Counted from the stretch's first letter, positions 29,301-40,984 are shown. The stretch: 64,000 nt of DNA from Lumbricus terrestris (GCA_949752735.1 OX457052.1:17795149-17859148), one strand, 5' to 3'. Notes: generated from the sequence alone by a model not told the origin. Translations and numbers: made by a program.

Positions 29301-32300
29301 CTGAGAAGGAGCTATAGAAACTGAGCAGAGCGTGAATGGAGGTCATTCCAGGTCGAGGGGTTTATTTACCTCAGAGAAGGCACCGTTCCACTCATTTGAG
29401 GTGCGAACGAGAAAAGACCGGCAGCAGATCTTGTTCAGATATAGGGCATACTGCTATTTTTTCCAAGAAAACCTTCACTCTGAATGTGCCAAAAACAATA
29501 TAAAAAATAATTAGCAGTTTATAGCTGATTGGAGGTAAAACAAAGTTTTGACGTGGACGGGATTCTTATCAGTCAAGTACTACAGAGGAGAACCTCAGCA
29601 GTAACACATCGAAATGAAAAATTATCGGTTGGGGCTCACCTATTGAAGTTATGGCATTTCCAGTTTAACGCCACTGTGTGGTAAGAAAGACCATTAGCGA
29701 CGCCCTCCTGTGATTTTGAATGGATCTTGAAACTAAGGAACTAGGGCTTTTCTTAACGCGCAGTTGTACACAAAATTTGCAGTTCTAAATGGAATTGTGC
29801 AGCTGTAGAAGCACTTCTGTGCAGTTAAAACTACATGTAGTTGAAAAAGGCTATTTTCCTCCGACTGGGAGTAATTTTCCATGGAAGATGGGAAAGAAAA
29901 GAAGAGGTTGTGCAGTTCTAAAAACTCATTTAAAACAGCCCCGTGAGGAACGAAAATATTTTTAATTGTTTCAGCAAATGCAGGACGACTTACAATAAAA
30001 GTTTTCGACCATAAGCAACTGTGTCTCTTACGAAAGGTGATAGGGACTTTAATCCATATGTTTTTATATTCAAGCTGAAGTTAATCTGTTTGCCGTAATG
30101 TTTTGAATCTATGTTACAGATACAACACAATCTTCTACCCACACAGCTGTCGTTGGTACTACTAAAGGTGAAACATCTCCTACTGTCACAGCAGTAACAC
30201 ATTGAATTGAAAAATTATCGGCTGGGTCTCACCTAGAGTAGTGATGGCATTTGCAGTTTAGCGTCACTCTGTGGTAGCAAAGACCATTAGCGACGCCCTC
30301 CTGTGATTTTGCTAGATAGGCCTACGTCCTTATTATTATATTCGTTTAATGGTAACAAAAACTGATAGACACACCGCTATCAGGTACAAAAATCAGCTTA
30401 TCAAATACAATATAATACCTATAGAATGTCTTTAGCCTTGACTGGTTGGATTTGTCTTTGGATGAGAGCACAATATAAATGACATAAATTACAAAAAAAA
30501 TAATTCTATGCTTATACAGGCTACTATATAGGTTAATGAGATTAGACTTTTTTAAAACATCATTAATGAGCATATGGTGCCTTCCTATACAAAACCCGAG
30601 AGATGTAATGTCTGTCATCTTTGGTTGGCAATAAAAAAATTGTGAGGACGTGGCCTTAATTGGTACGGGCGATCAGCAACTGGTGGGAAAAGCGGTCGGA
30701 GAACATCCTGCATGGATCTTGAAACTATTGAACGAAACTATTTTGAATTGTTTCAGCAAATGCAGGACTGCTTACAGTATATAAAGTTTTGGACCATAGC
30801 CAACTGTGTTTCTTACAACATAGGTGATAGAGACTTCAATCCATATGTTTTCATATTCAAGCTGAAGTTAATCTGCTTGCCGTAATGTTTTGAATCTATC
30901 TTACAGATACAACACAATATTCTACCCACACAGCTACCGTTGGTACTACTACATCTCCTACTGTCACTATCACATCGAGCACCATGATACCTATGCAGAA
31001 CTCTACCGAATATTTAGAGGAAAGAACAACTGAATGTTCCGACAATTTGACAGGTGACTTAATTTGATTTCTTGATTACATCTTTGCATAGGGCAGGCAC
31101 TTGTCAAGTCGTTGCGTAATATAAATTCAAGCTGGGGGAAAACCCGATCTCAATAGGCCTATGTGTTTAAGCTTTGTGCACACTTGATTATATTAAATGT
31201 ATTAAAAGTTGACGTTCACCGATGTCGGCGTCTTGCTGATTATGAATGAAAGTGCAGTTAAGTCATGACATCTCGGGTGCGGTTCGTAATTGAATAAGGA
31301 ACATCACGCCAATCAGTGTCATTGGCAATACTCATCTTTCTTGTTTGGCATATGAAAACCAACCCAACTGGTGGTGTCAAATGCAGGAAGATGTGTTACT
31401 TCGAATGTTGTTGACTACGGGAAAGATGTTCAAGGCCTTTGACATTGAATCAAATGCTCAAAAGGTCAAGGGAAGTCCATTCCAGGTTGTTGGACCAACC
31501 ACAGAGAATGAGCGCCTCTGCATGCATTGTTGCAGAGCGAGTGAAAAGAACCACTGAGTCACAGCACAGCGCAGTGCGCGGCGGCCTATGCGAGTGGAAA
31601 GGGGGAGGCAAAGCTCACACAGATAAGAGGGTGCCCAGCCTGATAAGCATCGCCACACCAAGCAATAATAATTATAATAAGAATCTTCATTCAATTTCAA
31701 ACAATGCAGAATGATTATAATTCATAGCATGACAAAATAAGGGTTACAAGTCATTAACTGTCGGCAGGGCGCCCATCACATCCTATATAGTCCACGTTAG
31801 CTACATCGGTAAGAGAACTGGCGGCCGCGCGTCTGTGAAAGAGAGCGTGCGAGCCGCGGTTCGCTTCCCGACGGTAGCTACTTCAGAGATTCAAAATCTT
31901 GGGCTAGCACGTTCCGTCCACGGGGACCTAAATGGCATGGCGTCCATTCAAACGGGCGAGCGGTAGTGAAGGATCTCACCCTCAGGGTCGAGGCCATAAG
32001 ACAGCCGCTATATACATTTATATAGGCTACTAGGGCCTACTCATTTTACATACTTTTGTTCTAGGTCAGGGAATGAACGGGATAGTAAACGTTTGTGGTA
32101 TTGATTGCTCAAATCTGCATAATTTGTTTGTAGTAATTTTAGATGGATTTCAATGTCTGATCTGGTAACATATATTTTTTCAGGTATAATTGTATTGTCG
32201 GTATTGTTTGGACTTTGCATTTTGATAATAATGGGACTCGTTATATATATAATGAGAATTGGAGGACGAATACATCTGAAAAGTGACATAAAAACTGATG

Positions 32301-32912
32301 AGTTGGGTGATGACAACTATGAAGGCTTACAGGTGTGTATGGTGGTGGTTAGTTTATAGACATTTGGTAATATTATTCTTTTGTCGTTATTCTAAAAACC
32401 GTTTCGTCCAGAGTGATCAAAATGAGTTGATCGAATCTGCTTTTTACAAGTTTTCAATCAAGATAAGGTCTATAAGACATTACGTTTTTTCAGGTTTTGT
32501 GAATTAGAACGTAGATAGCCTGTATGTTAGAGGATGAAACTTTAAATTGCAAATAAATCAGACAATCGGTAATAGTCGCAGTAGGCTACAGTTTTCAAAA
32601 TATGTAACTCCGAATTACAGCACGGTTAAGCATTTATAGAAGACAAACGTCATAATATAAATACATTGTTTGCGATATAAGAATTTCAATGATTAACACA
32701 TTCACCGCCTACACGCCATGTTAAATGACTGGCTGTACTACGAGTTAACTCGTAATAGGCGGCCAATGTGTGATAGCAAGCCGAATGTATTAATCAGTTT
32801 TATTTAATTGCCTTTACAGAAAACCGACACTGCATCGAGAAACGAAGATGGAGTATACACCAACATAGTTATAAGAAGTTCTATCGAGTCTTTGTATGAG
32901 CAGAAAGGCTGA
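26308..32912 (+). CDS. Gene A: type I receptor-like protein, two PAN domains, TM, ITAM-like tail
   Basis: Exons: 26308-26386 (signal), 27857-28096 (PAN1), 28853-29098 (PAN2), 30907-31053 (stalk), 32184-32332 (TM), 32820-32912 (tail). Every junction is phase 1 except TM-tail, which is phase 0. Sum 954 bases, 317 residues; the optional 48-base exon 30120-30167 gives 333. Order: signal peptide, two PAN/Apple-like domains, Thr-rich stalk, TM helix, then DDNYEGLQ and DGVYTNIVI. Two YxxL/I motifs 13 residues apart resemble a wide ITAM. Ligand and pathway unknown. Introns contain LINE, SINE and MITE pieces. The same organisation as gene B supports the model. Confidence 0.75.
26440..26900 (-). mobile_element. 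LINE reverse-transcriptase C-terminal fragment in intron 1 of gene A
   Basis: Minus strand encodes KINACEMWIWRKMLKISWME, then FSYFGHVMRSNG and GRRRRGRPRKRWMDEVQE with a frame break between. These are standard C-terminal blocks of non-LTR retrotransposon ORF2. The fragment at 55022-55390 is the same family type. Confidence 0.75.
27515..27599 (-). mobile_element. Truncated tRNA-SINE 3' end
   Basis: GTGCACTTATTATAGCGCC, ACTCAGAAGCGCCCCCGACT and ACAGCGCGGACACTGAATCGG, cut off where the dispersed 185-bp repeat begins. Confidence 0.75.
27600..27785 (+). repeat. Dispersed ~185-bp repeat, copy 2
   Basis: GCAGTTCTAAATGGATTCGT to AACAGCCCTGATT; see 23765-23955. Confidence 0.65.
27857..28096 (+). CDS. 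Gene A, PAN1 exon
   Basis: Acceptor TTTTTTCAG, donor ACAG/GTTAAC, 240 bases, phase 1-1. Starts DVDECSQRCW, then SCKSLCLNTETCIGLDWDKN, KCWFQT and DHWTVDDCTG. Same length and Cys positions as the gene B PAN1 exon. About 80 residues, usual for a PAN/Apple fold. Confidence 0.85.
28853..29098 (+). CDS. Gene A, PAN2 exon
   Basis: Acceptor TTCTTGCAG, donor CAGA/GTTAGT, 246 bases, phase 1-1. Starts DDCAPYCWKD, with QCKLRCSNTSSCTGIDW, DCYLLNSTG and HWDIKRNLSTICQ. Close to the gene B PAN2 exon. Asn-Thr/Ser sites suggest glycosylation. Confidence 0.85.
29126..29450 (-). mobile_element. Degraded CR1-like LINE 3' end with (ATTC)n tail
   Basis: An ATTC array at 29144-29196 abuts a decayed segment with GGTCATTCCAGGTCGAGGG and GTGCGAACGAGAAAAGACC, resembling the LINE 3' part at 43640-43912. 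Confidence 0.5.
29745..29945 (+). repeat. Dispersed ~185-bp repeat, copy 3
   Basis: GGGCTTTTCTTAACGCGCAG to TTTAAAACAGCCCC; the ends look like short inverted repeats. Confidence 0.65.
30120..30167 (+). CDS. Gene A, optional duplicated stalk mini-exon
   Basis: ATGTTACAG acceptor and AAAG/GTGAAA donor bracket 48 bases, phase 1-1, coding NTTQSSTHTAVVGTTK. It duplicates the first third of the 30907 exon with upstream intron (29955-30119 versus 30752-30906). Without this donor the frame stops shortly after, so it is either alternatively used or dead. Confidence 0.45.
30907..31053 (+). CDS. Gene A, Thr/Ser-rich stalk exon
   Basis: ATCTTACAG acceptor, GACAG/GTGACT donor, 147 bases, phase 1-1. NTTQYSTHTATVGTTTSPTV..., ending LEERTTECSDNLTG, as in gene B (LEERTTHECSDNMTG). 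A mucin-like spacer likely to be O-glycosylated. Confidence 0.8.
31420..31700 (-). mobile_element. CR1/L2-like LINE C-terminal fragment
   Basis: Minus strand: VWRCLSGWAPSYLCELCLPL, RIGRRALR and RSFSVVGPTTWNGLPLTF, the APSYL...GPxxWNxLP signature of these LINEs. In the stalk-TM intron. Confidence 0.75.
31786..31945 (+). mobile_element. Second tRNA-derived SINE family, copy 2
   Basis: GTTAGCTACATCGGTAAGAG, AGCGTGCGAGCCGCGGTTCG and CGGGGACCTAAATGGC match the complement of 25370-25521. Confidence 0.65.
32184..32332 (+). CDS. Gene A, transmembrane exon
   Basis: TTTTTTCAG acceptor, CAG/GTGTGT donor, 149 bases, phase 1 to 0. GIIVLSVLFGLCILIIMGLV then IYIMRIGGR (basic stop-transfer) and the end DDNYEGLQ. 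An acidic lead into YxxL resembles hemITAM or YxxPhi sorting motifs. Confidence 0.85.
32690..32785. mobile_element. Small palindromic MITE-like element
   Basis: ACACATTCACCGCCTA and TAGGCGGCCAATGTGT are inverted ends, with an ACGAGTTAACTCGT palindrome inside. Likely a foldback or piggyBac-type remnant; the duplication is not clear. Confidence 0.45.
32820..32912 (+). CDS. Gene A, cytoplasmic tail exon
   Basis: CCTTTACAG acceptor, phase 0, 30 residues then TGA. KTDTASRNEDGVYTNIVIRS, ending SLYEQKG. Contains YTNI plus a terminal Tyr. The 3' flank (CTTCGTCTGCTGCT) is conserved in C and D. Confidence 0.8.
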   Translation, partial: KTDTASRNEDGVYTNIVIRSSIESLYEQKG

Positions 32913-35490
32913 CGAGAGACGGAATTGTTCAAGGAATGTGCATTGATCACTGCCAAGAATTTTAGCCTGTGTATATAACACTCGTGTAAAGCTAACTATA
33001 ACTTATGGTTATTGATGACACTTGTTGAGTTGCTGCTGCTTCAAAAACTGCTTCGTCTGCTGCTAAAAGATGCAGCTCGCGCGTTGACACAACCAGTGAT
33101 ATTGGCACCTATTCGCTCATCCAATTCACGAGCCATCGTAGCAAACATTTTGGATGCCACACCTGCAGGGCTTCATTCAGCTTTCGGTTACCATTATTCT
33201 TGCAAATTTTAATATTCTTGCAAACAGTATAATTTTATAGATTGAATTGTCCTACATTCACGAGTTAGACGCTTGAATTTTAATCTGGAAAAATTTAGTT
33301 AGGCCTACATCAATTTAGCATCAGTTGTGGTGTAGCAATACGTTACTGGTACAGAGGGTAAATTTTCATATAGGCCTAGCCTATTGGAAGTAGCCGTTAA
33401 TTCGTGCTGCCTGTAAAAGGTAAGAAATAACGAGATTTTGGTCTGCTTAGCCTAATTATTGTGCTTCAGTACTTCGTATTTAATCACTAACGTCCATACA
33501 GCTTTGTTCTTCGAAATCTGACCTTTCGACTGCTGACCTTAAACTTAAACCTTAATTCGAGCTACGAATTCAATATTTTCCGGCAATGCAAAACCACATT
33601 GATAGCCTATTTAAAGAATTGCTTCAACATTGGATGGCAGTATTAAAACGTGTTCATGTGCTTGTTATTCATCTTTCTATGTAGGCTAATAGGCCTATAA
33701 TATATATTAGGCCTATATATTTATGCAACGGAATTTACTTCGAACTTGTTAAAAATCGAGCTCTAGAGTCTAGAGTTTAACATATACAACCCTTGAATTT
33801 CCGACTATTGACCATTATTAGGCGACAATCCACAGAGGAAGTAAGAGCCTTCGCTTTTTACTTTGATGTATGGCAATGCACCAGGCCATAATGGTTTTAA
33901 CAGGAGGCGTACATGTAAGTCATATAACAATGAATGTGATTCTGGTTTATGTAATTCTATTGAGAATACTTCACTGCCCCAAATCAGAGCGGCCTATTGA
34001 TGCATATGGGGGCCTATATGGCCTATTATTGTCCTCATAGGCTACGTCATGATCCGAATCTTTTGGTTTAGACTTTTGGCTTTCGATCAGTTGAAATTAA
34101 ATTAGTAATAATAGCACTAGTAATAATGATGATAATGGCAATAAAAATAAGAGGAAGACGATTTGTATAGCGCCATAGCTCAGTCGAGGTCGAAGGGAAG
34201 ACCGCTGTACATGAGCTTAAATCGTTATTGGCAATCATATGATTGTTTACAACAGATAGGTCTCGAGCTGCGAAGATGGGTTCTTCACAAGGGTCAGGAC
34301 ACTGATCGAGGACACTGGTCCACGCAGTGGGTCCTGAGTCTGAGAAGGAGCAGTCGCCAAACCTTGTAGAAGACTGTGGAACTTGTAGCAAACTTCTATA
34401 GGCCTAGTTGTCTGCTACCTGAATGTAGAAGTCAGAAGCGCATCAAGTCCGACATAATCACATAAGCTTGGTTTAGAATAGACTAGATTCGCTAACTAAG
34501 ATTTTATAACAAAGCTCAGGTTATCATTAATTTTACGGTTTGTTATGTGTGCCATCTATCGGAACTTGTGGAGTTCTTTTCAAGTGATGCAGTGACAGGA
34601 ATGACGCGGGCTAATTTATTCTACGCTTTAGTAATTAATTTTCTACTTTGCTTTTTGCTATTGTCTGAGCTAAAGCTGGACTTATGGATAAAAATAACTA
34701 ACTGTTTATTTTTTGCTCTCGTCTGCACTAGACAGTTGAATAAATAAACGACGATTTATTGAATGACTGAGTGGCAATAGGAAAGTGTCAGCTAATTAAG
34801 CATTACTTGAGACAAAACAACTTTTTCTCTGACATCACTTATGAAGACAGATGCGAAGCCCTTCGAGAGGAAGTCGGACGCCCAACACAAGTGTTCGCTT
34901 CCACCCCCCGCACACACACACACACACACAAATACGTGAATCAAATCATATAGAATCAAATCAAATATATATTGTTCCAACAATGTACAAGATGTTATGA
35001 CCGCACAATATAATAAAAAGTTTCATATATTATTATAGGGTTCAGCCTGTTATGCAGCAAGAAAATGAAAAATAAGCTATATGCATGTGAGACAACAATT
35101 TATCAAGTAAAAAGCAGTCACAACAGATAATGCCGCATTGAGTGACTGGGAGCAACAGACCCACCAAAGGGACAAAGTCCCGCTAAGAGGGGTCAAAATT
35201 TAGCTCGGGAGTAAAAAAATATAGGCGGTGACAGAAGCTTCAAGTGAGCAAAACATAATGGAACAAACCTTAGTGTCGACGATGATAACTTATGCATACA
35301 TGCGTTTAATATGACAATAATTATTGTTTGCCTGTTATCGGTGAAAATATAGGTTGGGATTATGTGCATGCAACCAAGCGTAGGCCTGTCCGATTACCAT
35401 GGGTCTAAATACAGTTCAGGCGAACTTTAACATGTTTTTTCGTTCAGGCTCATTGTGCACAGATAGCATATAATGAAACAGTAATTGGAC
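32913..35490. other. A-B intergenic region, repeat fragments only
   Basis: A TTTGTATAGCGCC LINE/SINE end near 34160, a short CA repeat at 34907-34930, and AT-rich DNA. Open frames lack domains or splice context. Confidence 0.4.
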
Positions 35491-35493
35491 TTA

Positions 35494-35535
35494 ACCAGGA
35501 AGTTGGTTGTACCACGTCTAGTCGCTATTATTCTG
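35494..35535 (+). promoter_or_regulatory. Candidate conserved promoter block of gene B (AGGAAGTTG)
   Basis: ACCAGGAAGTTGG followed by CACGTCTAGTCGC, about 130 bases before the ATG; the same GGAAGTTG core precedes C and D. Confidence 0.4.
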
Positions 35536-35629
35536 TTGTGACATGTTGCACATAGAAGGTAGGCTAATAAAATCCGATCAAATAATTATCCATATCAACC
35601 AGAGGATTTTTAATTGATAGACCTGTAAC

Positions 35630-35708
35630 ATGGAATGCCTAAAACTGTGGAGAATAACTGCAAATTTCATCGTTGCGATTCAATGTTTAACATATTCAGT
35701 GGCACAAG
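35630..35708 (+). CDS. Gene B, signal-peptide exon
   Basis: MECLKLWRITANFIVAIQCL then TYSVAQ; donor CAAG/GTTAGT, phase 1. Same length (79 bases) as the gene A and C first exons. Confidence 0.8.
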
Positions 35709-38700
35709 GTTAGTAAAGCAAAACAATTTATTTTATTGGACTACATAATATTATAGCTGCCATTATAAATTATTTAATATTTTCCAACTTACACACTGTA
35801 TATACCTGAAATGCAATAATTAGGGTTCTTATCCGCAAATAAGTCATGTTAATCATTCTGTAAATACATTTACGACATCAACAATGTGAAGTCGTGTGTT
35901 GACAAGTTAGGGGTGTGGGGTATAGTGCCTTGGTTCAAGGCTCAAATCCACCTCAAGCCGCCGCATAGGGACCTTGAGCAAATCCGTCACTCGAAATTGT
36001 TGGGGCGCTACGGCATGAAATTCCGATGTAGTGTCCGCGCTGCAGTCAGGAGAACCTCTGAGTAGCTGGCTTGAAATGGCGCTACAGAAATGTAGAAATG
36101 AACAAAATAAATAACGACGGTGTTCCTGTGATTCTGACACATAGAAACATTCCTATTGTGATGGGTACTGATGCTTTGTTATTTTAACTAATCTACTATA
36201 AAGCTTACTTTAGTGGATATTCAAAATCTTGTCTTCTTCTTCTGTCATTCATACAATTTTGGTCTGATTAAATGTTTGACGGATGATTGTCGTATCATAT
36301 TAATTTTGGACGCTGTTCCTCTGACATTGTGGTTTCGCTTTTGGAGTTTTACTTTGATTAATCCCTATCTTAGCAGTTGTCCATCTGAACTTCACCTACA
36401 ACCAACATCGATCAATGCCCAGTGCAATATTGCATAATGTGCGCCATAGAAGTCACTTGGCTGAATCAGAATTTACTGGCTTAGATTATAGACCGTACTC
36501 TATTGGAGTAAATCCAGTTAGATAAGATTAGATAACATTAGATTAGACTAAAATTAAATAGGGAAGGTTAGATGCAACATGCCTAATGTTTAGGATATAA
36601 CCTCGCTCCTGCCTACCTTATAGCACGCTCTACTCTTAGTGCTCGTCCTCTGCATGCGCTCCCTTCGTTCAGGTGAACAAAGTCTCCTCTCTGTCCTATT
36701 CAAATTGGGGGGATCATCCGGAGGGAGGTAATTGTTCGGAGGAATGTGTCCAGGGATAAATGTCGGTTCCCCGTTTCTATCTGCTCCGTGATATCTGGTA
36801 CATTTTCCGATTGTGTATTCTTCGTAACTGACTTTCCGGCTTAGGGTATATAATATAATTAATTTATCTTTCTGTCCTATGTGATTTTAACTGCTTATAG
36901 AAGAGAAGCTTGATAGATGTTATTTACCTTTTGATAACTACTGCATCATATAAATTTCCTGAACGGATTAGATTATAACTATCAACGCTTCCGTATTATA
37001 ATAAAAGTAATGTGATAATAATTAGGCGATTATATAAACAGTAAAGGCTACTGTCGGCGTTTCCTCTCAATAGGCTCTACGTTAAATGTCATGCTAATTG
37101 CTCAACGCGACGTGCAGGTTCAATAATAGGCAAAATAGACAATATTATGTTTGGCTTAATTGTTTATGTAATTTTTACCGTCATTATCGCCAATTTTCAG
37201 TCGATAATGAATGTTCTCCACGTTGCTGGGATCCAGTTCACAATAACTCGCACGTTGCTAACGGTATAGAGCTGTATGGAGTGGCCAATGAGGAGGAATG
37301 TAAAGAACTTTGTATAAACAATGGAACGTGCATCGGTGTCGATTGGAACAAAATATTGTACAGCTGCTGGTTCCAAATGCAAGATGAGATCATACATTAC
37401 GAACCGGATGCCAACCATTGGAGTCTGGCCAATTGTACAGGTCAGCTACATCACAGTTCATCTTCATGGATAGGCCTATGCGTCTCGCATCTATAGAAGA
37501 AAACGCGCTCATTCGACAACTGTATATAATATCCTAATTTTATTTAATGCTACTTCTTGTATAGCCATGCTCCACGTCATTCAGTTCACCCATTTTTTTT
37601 AGGTCGTCCACCTTTGTTTGCACCATCCATCATTCGCAACACAAACGTTTTAATTTTCCTGTCATTGCTCATTCTGCATAATTTCGTGTTCAAATAATCA
37701 ATCCCAACTTCTTTGAATTATCTTCTGCATTGAGTTCTAAGCCGATCAAGTCTGCCCTGAAGTTTCATTTCAGAATATGATTTTCGCAAATCTGATTTGG
37801 CAATGAGTGAAATTTTTTATTATCTCTTTATATCTCAGTCTCCAGTCTCCTTTCTGAAATTCCGGAACCACTCCTCAATCAATGCAGCGTCAGCTCATCG
37901 AAATGAATTCTCAAAATAATAATTTATATCGTCATCACCTGTAACTTATATCTCCTCCAAGTACCATCTTTGCAGTTTTCCCACTTACGACTGATAAATA
38001 ATAATTATTCAAACTCTTCAACCTATCCTACCCTGGTTCTACTCCCACGTCATCATGTATACGACCACTATTACCAACAGTCTCATCGTAGGACCATAAT
38101 TTTTTCTCTTCGTCTTAACCTCCCCGGATTCTTAACTGGCACCGGATCGGACGAAAGAACCTATAGCTAGTTTCAATTTTATTTGATATATCGCCAGTAT
38201 TAAGCTGGGCTTTATGTGGCTTTCGTGTGCGCTGAAAATTTTAGAAGAATTACATTAGGCTACAACAGAAGTATGAACTGTTTCAGATGACTGTGTTTCA
38301 TATTGTTGGGGACCGGTCAAAATCAATTTTCACGTGGTCTTCGGCATTCCTCAGTCAGATATTCCAGATGAGAACCACTGCAAACTTTTCTGTAGCAACG
38401 AAACGACTTGCACTGGAATCGACTGGGACGGGGTGCAGTGTTGGTTGATATTCAATGAAAGTCCTGCCACGGATCAAGAAGGAGTGAATCATTGGGACAT
38501 CGAAAGGAATTTGCCAACCATCTGTCAGAGTTAGTGCAATATTATAATTTATGTCATTCTGAATTTAATTCCAAGGAACTAACTCTCTGTGTAATATACC
38601 AGGGTTTTCCTGTGCTTCTGGAGACTCGATAGTGCTGCGAACAACCTTGTACAACAGTGTAGGCTACATGGCTGTCTAGCCTGTCTAAGAGGTAAGCCGT

Positions 38701-38930
38701 GTTCCTGTAGATACTTGAATACTTCTGAAAATATTTTCCTGTTGTTCAAATATAAATGCCACGCTAAATTTTGCTGGAATGTTCATTTTATCTTGAATTT
38801 TAATGTGGACAACGTTGACTATGAGGCAAAGAGTTGAAACCGACAGAATTCCTAAATGCGCAGTTTACAACCAATTTTGTCATCATGCAACGTTTTTGGT
38901 GTGAAATAATAAAGATGATGACTATTATTA

Positions 38931-39001
<71 letters not shown>

Positions 39002-40568
39002 TGACCAAACCACAGCCGCACATGTCTGTTCCAATGTACTGATTTAAAAATTTCATTTGTTAAGGATGCTAAATGGCTTAATCTAGGCCTACTCTAGCTT
39101 CTTAGACATGTCTTGGATCCTGAAACCTGAAGATTCAAATATTTTGAATTGCTTCAGCAAATTGAACATAACTCAATCCTCGTAAGTATTAGGCCTAAGT
39201 AATTTCCAATTTCTATCTCTTGTGACTCAGACGATAATGTTAAACGTGTTCGTGCTACAGAGTTAAATGCTTTTCTCAATTTTATTAATCTGCAGCAGAT
39301 TCAACACACTATTCTACTTACACATCTATCAGCAAGAATAGTTCGTCGACTGTTTCTCGGGCTACTGATTCAAGTAACACATCTCCTACGGTTGGTATTG
39401 GATTGAACACAACGCAGACCTCAACGGACTCTTTGGAGGAAAGAACAACTCATGAATGTTCGGACAATATGACAGGTTATTTTAATTAATATATTGTTGT
39501 AATAATTATACTGGGTGCTGACACTCATCATGCTATTACGTTATTATAAATCCAACATCATTCTCTCTCCTCAGAACCTGTTTCTACTATCGCGGTGCTC
39601 ACATTGCCATTACTGTGAGCGGGGCTATTTAAGTCAAAAGTTATAAACTACATTGCATTATACAATAAAGAGCCTGCATGTATTACTTTTAAAAAACATT
39701 GATCAGGATAAAAGGGCAGTAATTTGAAGCAAGAAGCGCATTATAATGAGCTAGGCCTATTTAAAATTTATGATTAAGAAACGATGATCGCCTGAGGTTT
39801 CCTGTTGGCCAGGAAACCCCAGAAGAGTGATTCTTAGAACTCTTTGATTGTTCAAGTCTGCAAATTTGTAGTTTTTAGGTGATTTTTCAATACCTGCGTT
39901 GATATCGTATTTTCAGGTATCATTGTGTTGGCGGTACTGTTGGGCATTTGCATTTTTCTTATTATCGGACTGGTCATAAATACCATCAGAATTGGACGAG
40001 AATCACTCCCGAAAAGTGACATCAAGAGTGTTGTGTTGGATGACAAGTATGAAGGCTTGCAGGTGTGTATTATGATCGACAGTTGATTAACGCATCGTAA
40101 CCTTGTCTACAGTGTACGCTTCGCATTTTATTCAGCACCATAATAATGATTGAATCCATCAATGCATGCAGGCTCAATGCAAGTTTTGCAAGGTTTGTGA
40201 ATAAAGAGCAGGCCTATATAAAAATAAACTATGCAACTTTTGTCAGTGCAGTAAATAATTTAACCTGTCGTCCATTAACCGAAGAATTGGCAGCGATCGG
40301 CAGTGAAAGATCCTTTTTGCAGTTTGAACATTTCTGTGGAAGATTTAATTTCCATCAGATAGCAAATTCCATTTATAAAGCAAATGTTATTTATTGATTT
40401 TTATAGACAAAATCGGGATCCGTTGATTCATACACGGATTTAGTGCAAGGAAATTTCCCATCGAGCATGGAGGGACAAGCGGACGATAGAAGAGCGACGA
40501 TCGATTCGGCTGAGATTGACCAAAAAATGTGGACTGAAGCGCTGGCAAGAATTGAAGACATCATATAG
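35630..40568 (+). CDS. Gene B: type I receptor-like protein, two PAN domains, TM, ITAM-like tail
   Basis: Exons: 35630-35708, 37201-37440, 38287-38529, 39299-39475, 39917-40062, 40407-40568. Phases 1-1 throughout and 0 before the tail; 1,047 bases, 348 residues. Order as in gene A: signal peptide, PAN1, PAN2, Thr/Ser stalk, TM, tail. YEGL and YTDL are nine residues apart, within the wider ITAM definition (6-12). The tail is the longest of the family. The best-supported gene here: all borders are canonical and each exon has a paralogue in A. Activation through a Syk-like kinase or endocytic sorting are both possible; neither is shown. Confidence 0.8.
35895..36110 (+). mobile_element. tRNA-derived SINE, diverged
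   Basis: GGTTCAAGGCTCAAATCCAC, CCTTGAGCAAATCCGTCACTC, then GTGTCCGCGCTGCAGTC and GGCGCTACAGAAATG. In intron 1 of gene B. Confidence 0.75.
36111..37200. other. Intron 1 of gene B
   Basis: No exon or clear repeat apart from the SINE just upstream. Confidence 0.4.
37201..37440 (+). CDS. Gene B, PAN1 exon
   Basis: CAATTTTCAG acceptor, ACAG/GTCAGC donor, 240 bases. VDNECSPRCWDPVHNN, EECKELCINNGTCIGVDWNK, CWFQMQD, NHWSLANCTG. Most similar to the E/F PAN exon (CWDPV, GVDWN, NHW), linking plus- and minus-strand genes. Confidence 0.85.
37441..38286. other. Intron 2 of gene B
   Basis: No feature recognised. Confidence 0.4.
38287..38529 (+). CDS. Gene B, PAN2 exon
   Basis: TTTCAG acceptor, CAGA/GTTAGT donor, 243 bases. 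DDCVSYCWGPVKINFH, HCKLFCSNETTCTGIDWDG, CWLIFNES, HWDIERNLPTICQ. One residue shorter than the gene A PAN2. Confidence 0.85.
38930..39001 (+). repeat. (ATT)n microsatellite
   Basis: About 24 ATT units in intron 3 of gene B. Confidence 0.95.
39299..39475 (+). CDS. Gene B, Thr/Ser stalk exon
   Basis: CTGCAGCAG acceptor (CAG repeated, three-base alternative possible), GACAG/GTTATT donor, 177 bases. NSTHYSTYTSISKNSSSTVS..., ending ERTTHECSDNMTG. Several N-x-S/T sites. Confidence 0.8.
39917..40062 (+). CDS. Gene B, transmembrane exon
   Basis: TATTTTCAG acceptor, CAG/GTGTGT donor, 146 bases. GIIVLAVLLGICIFLIIGLV then INTIRIGRE, ending LDDKYEGLQ. Confidence 0.85.
40407..40568 (+). CDS. Gene B, cytoplasmic tail exon (long form)
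   Basis: TTTTTATAG acceptor, phase 0, 53 residues to TAG. TKSGSVDSYTDLVQGNFPSS, then an acidic/basic segment ending ARIEDII. The extension after about residue 20 aligns with sequence that is untranslated (after the stop) in C and D. Confidence 0.8.
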   Translation, partial: TKSGSVDSYTDLVQGNFPSSMEGQADDRRATIDSAEIDQKMWTEALARIEDII

Positions 40569-40984
40569 AACTTATCTTAAGCTAACTATAGATTACTACA
40601 TGTAGTTAGGCCTATTGATGACACTTGTTGAATTCCTACAATCACGAGTTAGATATTTAATTTAATCTTTAAAGACACCGAAGAAAAAAAGCAATTAGCT
40701 TTAATTATAATTATGCACCGTATTTGAATGCAACATTTCCTGCCTGGCACAATGGATAAAGTTGCATAATCGAGTAACAGTAAATTATATTAAATAATTA
40801 TCTCGTAAGTAATTGATTTCAGTTTATAAAATGTTGGACCCGTAGGCTATGCGTTGTCATTCCAGTGCATTGAATTTATTCACCTATGCCGCACGCACCC
40901 ATGCACACCTCTACAAACCCACACACTCAATCATGCAATCCTGAAATCTGTATGCCTTTAGTAATGAGTTCAATTTTTTAGACT

